DNA of 64,000 bases. It comes from Torreya grandis (lineage: Eukaryota; Streptophyta; Pinopsida; Cupressales; Taxaceae). The notes beneath the pieces are model-generated. The model was given only the letters and a program-made list of their open reading frames with translations. It did no database searches and was not told the origin of the DNA. The position numbers and the translations under genes were made by a program. The DNA lies in the NCBI GenBank assembly GCA_037957365.1, contig JARHVA010000316.1:1488001-1552000 (forward strand). The letters are read 5' to 3'. This document shows, piece after piece, positions 50,900 through 61,259 of the stretch; the first letter of the stretch is position 1; the number at the start of each line of letters is the position of its first letter.

Positions 50900-51480
50900 C
50901 ATCAACAGATAAGACTAAGACATTGATATCTAAAGCTATATTTTTAGCTAAGTGTTTCACCAATTCATCTCCTTTGATATTTTTTGATGTTTTGAATTCA
51001 AGATCAAACTCTTGAATACGAAGAATCCACTTTGAAAGCCTTCATTGAATAATTGGTTGTTTTAAAAGATATGAAAAAACAAGTACATTAGATCACACAA
51101 GAATTTGGTTTCCCATTAGTAAATATCTAAATTTGATTAATGAAGAAACAAGAGAAAAAACAAAATTTTCAACTAGAGGGTACCTAGTTTTAGTGTCTTT
51201 CAAAGATTGGTTCATGTAACCAATATATTTTTCTTCATTATTTTCAAACTCTTGAGTAATTATATCTCTTATAACCTTTTTTGTGGAAATAACATAAAAG
51301 ATAAATACTTTATTTAAATCTAGTTTAGCAAGAACAGGTGCACTAGCAATGGCATTTTTTAGTGAATTAAAAGTTAAATCAACATTTTCATCCCAAATGT
51401 AAATCTTATCATTCTTTAATAACAACTATAAAGGATTAGTCTTATCAGCAAAATCAAAAATGAATTTTCTAACAAAATTG
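50900..51480 (-). pseudogene. Element 4 RNase H (Ty3 type)
   Basis: IWDENVDLTFNSLKNAIASAPVL (51,390-51,320), then YIGYMNQSLKDTKTRYPLVE and FRYLLMGNQILV. After a stop it continues KWILRIQEFDLEFKTSKNIKGDELVKHLAK to about 50,930. This is the usual gypsy RNase H directly after RT. From its end to the integrase zinc region (about 300 bp) there is no second RNase H, unlike elements 1-3. Confidence 0.82.
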
Positions 51481-51539
51481 ATTTTACCAAAGAAAGACCT
51501 TAAACTTGATTGATCTTTTGGAGGAGTTAGTTCTTTTAT

Positions 51540-52660
51540 TGCTTTAATTCATTCCAGATCAATTGAAATACCATCCTTAAAGACTATATGACCCAATATT
51601 TTACCTTCAGTTACACCAAAAATAACCTTCTTTGGATTTAGATAAATTTCAAACTTCCTACATCTTGTAAAAATTTCACGAAGATGATCTAAATATTTTT
51701 TCCTCTTTTTGGAATGAATAGTTAGGTCATCTAAATAAACTTGAATTATTACACCTATTAAATGATCAAAAGCTACGTACATAGCCCTTTGAAAAATTAC
51801 TCAAGCATTCATCAATCCAAAATGTATTTGATTATAAGCAAAAGTGCCTCTACATGTGGTAAAAGTAGTTTTATGTCTATCCTCAGGATTTACAATATTC
51901 TAATTATATCCTAAAAATCCATCTAATAAAGACATCATTTTAGATCTGCAACCTAATGTAATATCTCATCTATACTTTGAAAAAACTTCTTTAATACTTG
52001 CTTTATTTAAGTCTCTAAAATCAACACAAAGCCTAATATCTTCATTTTTCTTCCTTATAGATACTAAATTAGCTACCCACTCAAAATATGTTACAAAAAA
52101 ATGATATTAGCATCAATCATTTTGTCTAGCTCTTTATTAATGGTGTCCTCTAATAAAGGGCTAATCCTTTATATTTTCTATCTTATAGGCTTGATACTTG
52201 ATTTAATCAGAATATCATGTTTAATAATTTCTATATTGTAACCATTAAGATCTTTTTAAGACCAAGCAAATATATCAATAAACTCTTTGAAAAGTTTAAT
52301 GAATTTAATCTTTTCATTTTCGGTTACTTGTATCCCTAGATAAACATATTTAGGATCATCTTCGGTTTCTAAATTTATGGGAAAGATTTCACCTATGATT
52401 TTTTTATATGGTTCCTCAGTTCTAGCAACCTTGCGCTGATCATTAGGAAAAAACATAGATTCTAAACTTATTAAACTAGCAGACAATTTGTTAGTACCTA
52501 ACTGTAAATAGTCACCACAACTAAGTACATAATCATCTTGGTCAAAATAGTTGCCTTTGAGAAATGAATCTATATATTCATCACAACTGAAAATCGGCCA
52601 ATTTTCTTTAAAATCAAGAACTTTTAGATGAAATAATTCAATCAAAGGGAAATCAACAGT
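51540..52660 (-). pseudogene. Element 4 reverse transcriptase
   Basis: Starts in the lead-in FPINLETEDDPKYVYLGIQVTENEKIKFIKLFKEFIDIFAWS (52,390-52,256), typical of Tat elements. It runs through KMMSLLDGFLGYN (about 51,935-51,900) to the catalytic VYLDDL (51,725-51,739, Asp-Asp kept) and LNPKKVIFGVTEGKILGHIVF. Several stops between 52,255 and 51,782 break it. Confidence 0.87.
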
Positions 52661-52689
52661 AGGTTTAATTTCACTAAAAGTAGGATTGG

Positions 52690-53075
52690 AGGCATAAACT
52701 ACAAGTTTATTTGCTCTTATATTAAATTCTTTGAGAATATGGGTAATATCGAAAACTTCAAAATTTTCAATTAATGTTCATACCTTTTGAGTATACTGAT
52801 GCAATCGTGTTTGATTTGTCTTATAAATCTTTTGAATTTGTCTTACTATCATCTTTGAGTCTCCAAACACCTCTAGATATTTAATATTTAATTCTATGGC
52901 TTTCTCTAATCCCAAACATAATGCTTAAAATTTTGTTATATTATTAGTATTTTCAAAGGATAATTTATAAGCATAATGATATATCTTAATAATGGGAGAT
53001 ATAAGACAAATACCAGCACCACTACTTTGTAGAGAACAAGCTCCATCAAAGTAAAGAGACCATAAATCTTTTTTT
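52690..53075 (-). pseudogene. Element 4 second RNase H, located before RT
   Basis: Reading - from 53,068: WSLYFDGACSLQSSGAGICLI, then YKLSFENTNNITKF, stop, ALCLGLEKAIELNIKYLEVFGDSKMIVRQIQ, LHQYTQKV, and finally ILKEFNIRANKLVVYAS. These are the D (FDG), E, D (GDS) and last D blocks of an archaeal-type RNase H. The Glu codon is TAA (52925-52927), and the last Asp position (usually N..AD.LA) reads NKLVVYA. It lies between the protease (ends 53,095) and the RT lead-in (52,645), all in the element's sense. The domain is expected between RNase H and integrase, where this element has none. Confidence 0.85.
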
Positions 53076-53091
53076 TTATAAATATTTTTTC

Positions 53092-53560
53092 ATGTCAATC
53101 TTCTAGTTCATCAACATTCAATAATTCATAAGTCTCGATACATGTTTCTATGTATGAGATATTAGAAGAAGAAGGAGATTCAATTAGAGTACCAAAAAAA
53201 TATTTTCTTTTAATAAATGCAATCTTTTTATTAACTGGAACCCAAGTTACATCTTTACCAACAAATGCTCTAGTTGCCTTTAACCAATCCCTTCTTAAAA
53301 ACATAGCATAATTACTAGGAATAGCTAAAATTTGAATATTAGTCATGTAACTAATACGTTCATCTTGCACGATCTTAATAACTATATCACAAAATTTACC
53401 ACAACTTTTAGTTTATCTTGCATCAAAACTAGTATGTTTTCTACCATTTGCTTCATAATAAATACCTAATTGATCAACAATACACTTAGGCATAATATTT
53501 TTTGAAGTACCTGTATCCAAAATACAATTATGTATTATTTTATTACCAATTTTAACCGTG
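53092..53560 (-). pseudogene. Element 4 aspartic protease
   Basis: NCILDTGTSKNIMPKCIVDQLGI: the catalytic DTG is intact (53,509-53,517). After a stop near 53,413, 53095-53370 continues ERISYMTNIQILAIPSNYAMFLRRDWL, the flap and the LGRDWL-type C-terminal motif (here LRRDWL), and ends NVDELED. Follows gag and precedes the second RNase H. Confidence 0.82.
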
Positions 53561-55027
53561 ACATAGAAAGGAGGGATATAATCAGCAACGGGATCAAACT
53601 ATTGAGCATAGATATGTTCAACGTTACTTTCTTCTTATAAACCTACATCCGATCTAAGATTTTTAACTGCTTCATTAATTTTATATAATTGTCAGGGGAG
53701 ACTAGTAGATTGTAATAATGAAAATCTAGATTTAATGGTTGATAAATCATCAATTATATTATAAGTTTTAGCATCCATTTGCCTAAAATTCTTAGACTTA
53801 TAATGTTGATATTGTGAATTATTATATCCAGTAGCAAAAGGAGTATCTTGATCATTTTTATCATTTTTATGATTTATTTTATAAATATCATCAAAACGAG
53901 CTTTGTCATTTGCTGATTTGTTATTATTAGAAACTTCATAATCCTTATTCCTAGTATTAATAACATAAAAATTTTCTTTTTTTGAAGACTCATCGATTGT
54001 ATTTACATTATATGCTGAATCTTCAGTTATTTTTTCTTTTCCATGTAGCAAATATTTCTTAAATTTAATAACAACTTGACATGTTTCAAGATTATGATCA
54101 AGCTCACAAACCTCACAATAATAAGAGACACTATTATTTCAAATTATTATGAGAAGATGAAGGTTTATCATTAAGTTGTCTTTTAATAGCAACCAACTCA
54201 TTTTCCAAACTTTGGATTGCCTTTAATATCTCAGTATTATTTGAATTCAATCTCGTATTGGATCTATCTTTAAAACCTACACGTTTTAGCTTCTTTTCAT
54301 AATCAATACATAACCAAATGGTTTCATCATATTCGATTATATCTTTATCTTCTAATGTCATTTTATATTTTAGAGGTAAAGTATTACAAAAATAAAGCCT
54401 GAACAATTTCTTAGAAGACCTAATATCTCTTAGGATTTTCTAACATAATTTAGTGAACCTAGAAATAAAATGATACATAGTTTCACCTAGATCTAATAAA
54501 ATATTTTCAAGATCATTAACTAAATGAAAATCTTCTTTATCTTTCCCAAAGGATAATTCTAACCATTCTTCCACATCATTCCAACTATCAATCACTTCAG
54601 CTGGCAGACTAATAAATGTTTGATAAGCTTTTCCTTCTAATGTTTATGCAAAAACCCTTAAACAAGTCTTCTCATTAGTTATTCCAAGAGTATCACAAAC
54701 CAATCTAAAAGATTCTAAATGTTTCTCCCAAGATTCTCTAATTGCACAAGAAAATTTTGGTATGTTTAGTCCCTTACGAGAAGGCAACTTACCTAGATGA
54801 TTTCTAATATTGATTGAATTTGTAGAAATCTAAGGAGCTACGGCTATCTGATGTTCTTGCTAGAGTTCCTCTTCATCTTCACCTTCTGTGAGTTCTTTGA
54901 TTTCTCTATTATCTTATAACCTGTGAAGGAGATCTTTTAGTCTCCTTTCTGTTATTTGTTATTTTTCATCTGGTTGATTTTCTAATTGATTCCTAGCTGG
55001 TGGGTTTTTGATAATTTGATCCACCAT
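53561..55027 (-). pseudogene. Element 4 gag
   Basis: ATG at 55025-55027 (MVDQIIKNPPARNQ). The gag core is CAIRESWEKHLESFRLVCDTLGI, then AYQTFISLPAEVIDSWNDVEEWLELSFGKDK and ETMYHFISRFTKLC (54,740-54,440), followed by LPLKYKMTLEDKDII and a coiled-coil-like IQSLENELVAIKRQLND. CEVCELDHNLETC at about 54,080-54,122 is a zinc knuckle one residue shorter than the standard CX2CX4HX4C. A 119-codon Asn/Lys-rich linker (53692-54051) leads to the protease. In-frame stops occur at about ten places. Confidence 0.8.
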
Positions 55028-55073
55028 TATGATTTTTAGTAGATTCTATCTTTGAAATTTGATTGACTTGTGA

Positions 55074-55448
55074 TTAATTTTTTTGACCTAAACACTGATT
55101 AGTCAAAGGAATTTCAACAGGCTCAAAAAAGTCATCAAAAGAAAACAAATCAGAAAGATAGCAAATTTTAGGATGAAGATTAGTGGCTAATACTGTTGCT
55201 CTATCTTTTTGAATCCTTTTATTAAAGTTAATTATATCACATTGAGTTTCACGTGTTAATTTTGAATACCACTCAATTTTAAATTCAATAATTTCTAATT
55301 CTTCATTAATTACTTCAATAATTTGAGGGAGATCTTCGAGATGATTATATCATGCAAAATGTGTTAGATTAAAAGAAATATCAGTTTGATCCTCTTCAAC
55401 ATTAAGAATAGGTTGAATAATTGGAATTTATTGATATATAATAACCAT
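55074..55448 (-). pseudogene. Element 4 extra ORF between primer site and gag
   Basis: ATG at 55446-55448, about 124 codons, stop at 55074-55076. Two in-frame stops (codon 7 and after LTHFA) are the only breaks. Content: NVEEDQTDISFNLTHFA, LPQIIEVINEELEIIEFKIEWYSKLTRETQ, LHPKICYLSDLFSFDDFFEPVEIPL. It ends 47 bp before the gag ATG in a different frame. No domain is recognised; an extra ORF before gag is known in Ogre elements. Confidence 0.55.
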
Positions 55449-55477
55449 TAGTAAGAAAATAAATTCTACAAAATGTT

Positions 55478-55500
55478 TTCCTAGCGGAGTCACCAAATTT
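55478..55500 (-). other. Primer-binding site of element 4
   Basis: On - the LTR end TGTCA is followed by ATAAATT and then TGGTGACTCCGCTAGGA, of the TGGCGACTCC.CTGGGGA type used by Ogre-like elements (tRNA-Arg is the primer usually named for that group). Confidence 0.6.
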
Positions 55501-55502
55501 AT

Positions 55503-57811
55503 TGACATAAAAAGATTGTCATATCAATGAATCAACCCTTTCACCTATCGTGAAGGTCAAATTAGAATCGTACCAGTCTAATTATGGGGGTTCTAAAAGT
55601 TTATTTTAGATCCTAAAGATGCAAAGGGGCTTTATAATAATTTTGAGAAAATAATCAATAATTTTTCAAAGTAACTTATTCCATCATCACAATTGAGAAT
55701 CTTCATTTAATTAAGAATCAGTTAAAATAAGAATTTATAATCTATTTTATCCAAAAGAGATAATCTATTAATTAGAGAAACTCTTGAAGAATAGAAATCT
55801 GATTCTAAAAACATGTGTGTGAAAATACACTTAATTTTATTTCCCATGGTTCATTATCCAATTAAGCATTACTTAACAAAAAAATATAAGAAAGGCAAAC
55901 AACAACTAATAAAGAGACAAGAAAGGGAAAACTGAACATAAAAGACTAACACAAAATAAAAGATAACAAGAGACAAATTAAAACTACACTAAAATCTAGA
56001 AACTAAGAAATAAAATGCTATAAAACAAAGTACTAAAGCATATTAGAAATAAAGATAATCTAAATAATATTAAACTAAAGTAGAAATTAAAAGAGGCAAA
56101 GAAAAAAACTAAATTTAAGCAACTACTAAGAGAAACTAAAAGAAAATACAAGTAATAAATTATAAAAGACTTAATCTAAAACTAAATCATAAAGATAATC
56201 ATAATCAAAGACATTTAAGAAAACATAAATTTATCTATTAAAGTAAGTAAAATATTTTCAAAAGAGTTACGAATCTCAACATGAGAACCGTCTTATCATA
56301 AAATAAATCTGAAAAGAGAATTCCAACATTTTCAATACAAAACTTGAAAAGGACAACTCAGCAATTGATTAGATCAATGAAATGTAGCAAACAATGTGAA
56401 GTGATCATCATTTTCACATTGAATACTTTGAATTATATATGTAAGACTATAAATAATAGTTATCAAAAGATATTAGACTTAGCAGACTTCAGATATTCAG
56501 TAATAAATGACAAATATAACTGTATATGCATGTGTTGCATAAGTTATTACTCAACCGTCAGATAAAGTACCATTAGGTATGTTTGCAAAAGTTATACTAT
56601 CTCAAATAAATTGTATAGAAAGAAGAGATGAATGAATGACTTTAGAATAATACTTTAGTCCTCATTACCAATTGAAATTCTATCTTCAAATGAAAGTTTC
56701 ATCTCATTTTATCCTTTAACTTTAGTTTTGAAATAAGTTATAATTGACTTTAGTTAGTTATTAGTTAAAGGTTAACAAATTGACTTATAAAGTCAATTAG
56801 TTAATAAATAATATAAGGAGAGATTAATTAAGACTCTAAAGTCTTAATTAAATCAAACTATTAAAATGAAAGAACACAGGTACTAATCTTATTGGGTGGG
56901 GACCCATCTTATTAACAATAAAGTAAGACACATAAATAATCATAAAAATAAATAATAAAGTGATGAATCCTACTCTTGTTTAAACCATAATGCAATTTAT
57001 ACTTTAAACTTAAGCATATATTAATTACATATCAAAATATTTGTTTTATCCATGTTTGTCAAAAATAAATACCAAGATAAGTTTTAAACTGTATCAAACT
57101 TTAAAGAAAACAAATTTATCCTCAATAATGATCTAAATCTGATAAAACCTCAATAATAGGTTTGTCTTGTTGATCAAGACAAACATTATATTCTATTTCA
57201 GATGCAAGAAAAGGCAGTAATCTGGTTCCTGTCTTAGATGTATCATCATCAACCTCTAACTTTACCCTTTTAAGCCTCCTGAGCTCATTTGATGCTTTAG
57301 ATTCTGTCACTTTTCTAATAGTGTTCTTCTTAGCAACATGATCAGACATATTAACATATTTCCTCGTACTACCAACTCCTTGACCCCTCAAAATCAGCGT
57401 TTCAAACCTCAAGATTGGTTCATTATGAGCTCTTGAAAGGTTTAATCTCTTACACTTCCTGTCAAGTTCAGTATTTGAAGGAGCATGGGTATCTGAGAGA
57501 GTGGCATTGTTTCAAATGTTCTTAGCATGCACTTCTTTTTTAAATTGATTTTTTGGCTGACTGTCAAGCAATTGATGAGCAGGGAGTGGTTGGTCAACTG
57601 GTTCTCCTCTCAAAATAGGTGGTTGTAATTGTAGGTAGGGATCATGTTCAATATGATGTTCAAGAAAATGTGAAGAACTATCTTGAGATTGAGCATGGGC
57701 TCCAACTCTTTGCCCTCAAAATCACCTATGGCCTTTATGGTTTCTAAAACCGCCAAAACCTCTCTTTGTAGGAAGAAAATTCAAGATATTTCAAAAATTA
57801 AGATTAGAAGT
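55503..57811 (-). repeat. 5' LTR of element 4, split by element 3
   Basis: Aligns with 44039-46295. At 57,811 the homology stops inside the LTR, where 3' LTR sequence of element 3 begins. The remainder must lie beyond the window end, on the far side of element 3. Confidence 0.88.
57122..57805 (-). pseudogene. Sense ORF inside the element 4 LTR, copy 2
   Basis: Counterpart of 45614-46318. It reads KRGFGGFRNHKGHR, stop, F, stop, GQRVGAHAQSQDSSSHFLEHHIEHDPYLQLQPPI (five codons absent from copy 1), PVDQPLPAHQLLDSQPKNQ, SDTHAPSN, RLNLSRAHNEPILRFETL, LEVDDDTSKTGTRLLPF and ends EVLSDLDHY at 57,122. It lacks two of copy 1's stops and has others. The TGA before GQRVG is common to both. The start codon region is cut by the insertion of element 3. 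Confidence 0.55.
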
Positions 57812-58184
57812 TGTTTCTATTCAAATTTTGCTTTCTACATTCAAAGAAGAATTAAGAAACTAAGAGATATGGTCAAGGCTTGTGTACCTGGATGTAGTCT
57901 GCGCACCGTAATCCAGACGTTGTGAGAACTCCTCTTTAGCTGTGGAGGAATGACACCTGCAAAGAAAAGAGACTTGGACAAAGGAGGTGTTAGATAAAGA
58001 GATGGTGGGTTTCCAAGCAAAAGCCTGTTCCCAGAAGTATGAAAACTTCCTTAAGGGAGGTCAACCCACTGTTCAATAAAAAGAAGTCTAATAAAATACA
58101 GAATGTCAAAGTAATGATAAAAGACTGAGAAGCAAAAGGGAAGCAAAGGCTTACCTGAAAGATGCTGTCGGCCTGGTCACAATT

Positions 58185-58277
58185 GCCGACGTCGGTGGTC
58201 CTACCGGCGTCGGTTGGTCAAGGTGCCGACGTCGATTAGTCTGTCGACGTCGGTGGGGGAAGCGACCGGCTTCGGTC
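58185..58277. promoter_or_regulatory. Cluster of five ACCGACGTCGGT-like palindromes
   Basis: GCCGACGTCGG at 58185, ACCGGCGTCGGT at 58203, GCCGACGTCGA at 58224, GTCGACGTCGGT at 58243 and GACCGGCTTCGGTC at 58264, spaced 18-21 bp. Each full site carries an ACGT core and two opposed CCGAC words. Confidence 0.7.
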
Positions 58278-58852
58278 GAGGCAGTAGGCTTGGACGGGGT
58301 CTGGTCAGGGCTTTGGTCTGTGGACAGGGTCTGGTTATGCAGAATGGTCTGTGGACGGGTCTGAGACAAATTTTGGACTTGGTTAAATGGTTTGAAAGAG
58401 TCTTGTTTTAGGCTTGGTTGAATAGGCAGAGTATATGGTCTGACGGAGTCAACAGGGAGATGGGGTTTGGCTTTGGTCTGGTCTAGGGTCATAGAAGTGT
58501 TGAAGGGGGGAGATATTACCTGAAAGCTATAATTTCAAAGACAATGAAAATACAGACAGTATACATACCTGTGCCTGCCGGAGGAGTGCTGTTGATGTCG
58601 TACCTATTGTTGACATAGAACCCTGATGCTGAGTCCCTGTTGTGCTTGATGTTGCAGAACCCTGATGTAGAATCCTTGTTGCTGCACCTGAGGGAGAGAG
58701 TGAGAGGCTTGGCTGAGAGATTAGCAGATTGACAGATGGTCGAATATTGAAGATTGAAGGATTCGTGATTAGACGCGTGATTTTGTGATTTTTGGCGAGA
58801 AATTGTGATTCGGGGGGAAATTGTGATTTTTTGATTAGCCTTGGAAGAGGTT

Positions 58853-58921
58853 AGACATCGGTTTAAGTAAACCGACGTCGGCGATCCCGCCGGCATCGAT
58901 CGACATTTGACCGACGTCGGT
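58853..58921. promoter_or_regulatory. Second cluster of ACCGACGTCGGT-like palindromes
   Basis: AGACATCGGT at 58853, ACCGACGTCGGC at 58871, GCCGGCATCGATCG at 58889 and the perfect ACCGACGTCGGT at 58910. Spacing is again 18-21 bp. Confidence 0.7.
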
Positions 58922-59264
58922 GGGTTCAGAACGCGTAAAAGGGCCAAGAAGCCCGTTCTACATCTGCCAAGTGCATAATTAGTTGGAGATTGTCGAAGGT
59001 AAGGATAAATACGCACGAGAGTTTGTTAGGCGGTTGGAGAGGAGTAAGAATAGGTCTTGGGTGAGTCATAAGGTGAGAAATGGTCCAAGGTGAGGTGTCT
59101 TAGGCGAGGTGTCATGGTGATGTGTCAAAGGAGGGGGGTTAATTCAAAATAAGTTTATTATTTTAAATTAGTAATTGTATGGTTCAGGAATGGGTTAGGA
59201 ATGGACCAAGGGGGGAAGAGGAGGGAGAAAGGACCAAGGGGTAGACACGATTTAGGTGTCTACA

Positions 59265-59278
59265 TTTGCCCCTTTTTG
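59265..59278 (-). other. Polypurine tract of element 3
   Basis: On - it reads CAAAAAGGGGCAAA immediately before TGTAGACACC. Confidence 0.8.
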
Positions 59279-61255
59279 TCTTGTTGGTTGTTCTAGAAGA
59301 ACTGCAAGACAAAAATAGGAGTTGGTTGCCCCAAGGGTGTGATGATGTGGATTGCCCCAGGGTATGGATGAGGTATTCCCCCTCAAAGCGGGAGTCGAGG
59401 GAAGGGAACCTGATGTCGGGTGCCGATTTGACAAAAGGTGGATGAGAAGGAGAGTGAGGGTGAATGCTGCAAAAGTCGTGATTGCGCGCATACCACTTCA
59501 CGGGACAGGTAGGTCAAATGGTCGCAGTCAAAAGGTCGAGGAGTGCCAAAATTGAAATAACCGGGCCCCAGCATTTAGTCATCTACTGATTGGGTTATTC
59601 AATCTAAGCTATAGCTCCAAATGGTCGTCGTGTTCCAGGTATCTCAGGCTCAGGAAGTGCTCCCAAAAACATGAAAAAATTCACAAGTAGTGCGGATCAA
59701 CTGGCTTGCGATCCTATACTTGTGAGGGTCCAAAAATAAGGTCTGTGAACAATTTTGCTATCTATTCGTGAGGTAGCATGCGTGCAAACAAAACCAAGAT
59801 AGAGTTGTCTCGGAAGTGGTCAGGGTTTAAAGAGATATGTGTGATCTCTATGGTCGCTGGTCGGGTTGAGATATGTGTGATCTCAAATGGGCCCCATGAG
59901 GAGTCAAAAATGACTTCAACATTGGCAGCGCTGGTTGATTGGTCAGAATGAAAGATGAAAGGTTGACGTTTTGAGAGAGACGAATGAGCAGATGGGTGGA
60001 CAAAAGAATGGCCGAGCTAACCTCAAAAGACTGAGTGCTACCTACATAACCCTTGTGTGAAGGGCCTCAGACCAGTGTAGTTCGGACGGAGGGTCAAAGA
60101 GGTCGATAGACTAGTTTTGGTCGAGGTCAAGGTCAGGAGAAGATGATGTTACAGCCTTTTCCAAATGGTGTATTCTGTAACATTGGTTGAATGGTCTTTC
60201 ATCCCTAGTAATTTTCCATATTCGTGATGATGTATGCTAAAAATGAATTGAGGTCTATTTATGCTTCAGCAAGTATTGGTTTATGCTTAACATAAATTGT
60301 GTCAGGTTGATAGTTTCCATGTGTATTTTTGTCCATAGAAACTATGTGAAATGGACAAGGTCATGTCAATGGTTTGAAAATGTTGAATTGGTTTAGTGTG
60401 AGTTTAGTTGGATAGATAATGATTGGGTTGAATGCGTGACCAAGATGTGTCAAAAGCGAAAGGCAAATTGCTCTTTCATTGACAAGAGTGATGGCATAGG
60501 TAAGGGTTGTTTAAAAACAAAAGATCTGTTTATGCATTGCGTCATTGACCAGTGTTGTGTTAGAGAGGTAATCGAATCACTTGACATTAAGTGAGCTCAA
60601 AATCCCTTGAGTATGTAGAGGTGATAGGATTGATACTGAGATGGAAGGGGGAACCCTTGTTGGCAGGAACAACTTTGCCCCTTTTATAAGTAGCCCCGAG
60701 AATGACTATAGACAAGTCCATGACTCTAAAGTTTGTCGGTCAGTTTGTTTTTTTGTTTTTTTTTTGAAGGTAGACTGATCGATGCGGGAAGCCTGCGATG
60801 GGATATGGTCTTACTTGGTGGTCATGTCGTGAAGCTGATCGATGCGGGAAGCTTTAGAGATAATGCTGTGTATGTGGCAAAATTTATGCATAGCCATCCT
60901 TCGAGGGAGTGGTCTATATTCTGCTTTTTGATGTTGTTGATATGACTTTGGCCTAGCTGTCCTTCAAGGGAGCAGTCTAGTAAATACAGTAATGATGATA
61001 CAGCTATCCTTCGAGGGAGTAGTCTACATTTATAGTTTTATGACCTTGGAATATGTATCCCATTTTTATATATATTTGATTGATTTGTTGACTGGACTTT
61101 TGGTCATGGACTTGACTATAGAGGTTTAGAGGGTTTCCCTTTTATTAGGATGAAGCGTTCATGCTTGCCAAAAGGGTTAGGATTGAGGGTTGAAGGAAAT
61201 AGGAATGACGGTGATAGGGAGTGTTCAAGGGACGAGCTCAAGTGAAATGTCAAGT
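59279..61255 (-). other. Element 3 non-coding region between integrase and 3' LTR
   Basis: No gene is supported; the + and - frames here are short. It contains the GAACTACA...GTAGGTAGCACTCA block (60011-60090), three CTCCCTCGAAGGA blocks (60893, 60957, 61003, read on -) and a direct repeat TGATCGATGCGGGAAGC (60777 and 60837). These correspond in order to blocks in element 2. Confidence 0.7.
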
Positions 61256-61259
61256 GGAT

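Larger units (their letters stand above)
44039..57811 (-). mobile_element. Element 4: large Ogre/Tat-like Ty3/gypsy element, interrupted by element 3
   Basis: On -: 5' LTR 55503-57811 (rest displaced by element 3), primer site, an extra ORF, gag, protease, a second RNase H, RT, RNase H, integrase (to 49,535), long non-coding DNA, and 3' LTR beginning no higher than about 49,500 and ending at 44039. LTR copies 44039-46295 and 55503-57811 align along their length. The extra 5' ORF, the primer site GGTGACTCCGCTAGGA and very long LTRs recall Ogre elements. The position of the second RNase H, before RT, differs from the usual order. Many stops, but few frameshifts. Confidence 0.87.
57812..59264 (-). 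repeat. 3' LTR of element 3 (1,453 bp)
   Basis: On - it starts TGTAGACACC after the purine tract and ends ATAGAAACA, like the LTR of element 2 (TGTAGACACT...GAGAAACA). The stretch around 57,890-57,960 aligns with the last 150 bp of the element 2 LTR (CTCCTCTTT.GCTGTGGAGGAA). It holds two palindrome clusters (58185-58277 and 58853-58921), here with the CpGs mostly intact. Confidence 0.88.

Noticed and set aside
44039..57811. The two similar blocks at 44-46.3 and 55.5-57.8 kb as a segmental duplication of a host gene
   Set aside because: They flank gag-pol in the correct orientation, one abuts a primer-binding site, and both end TG/CA, so they are LTRs.
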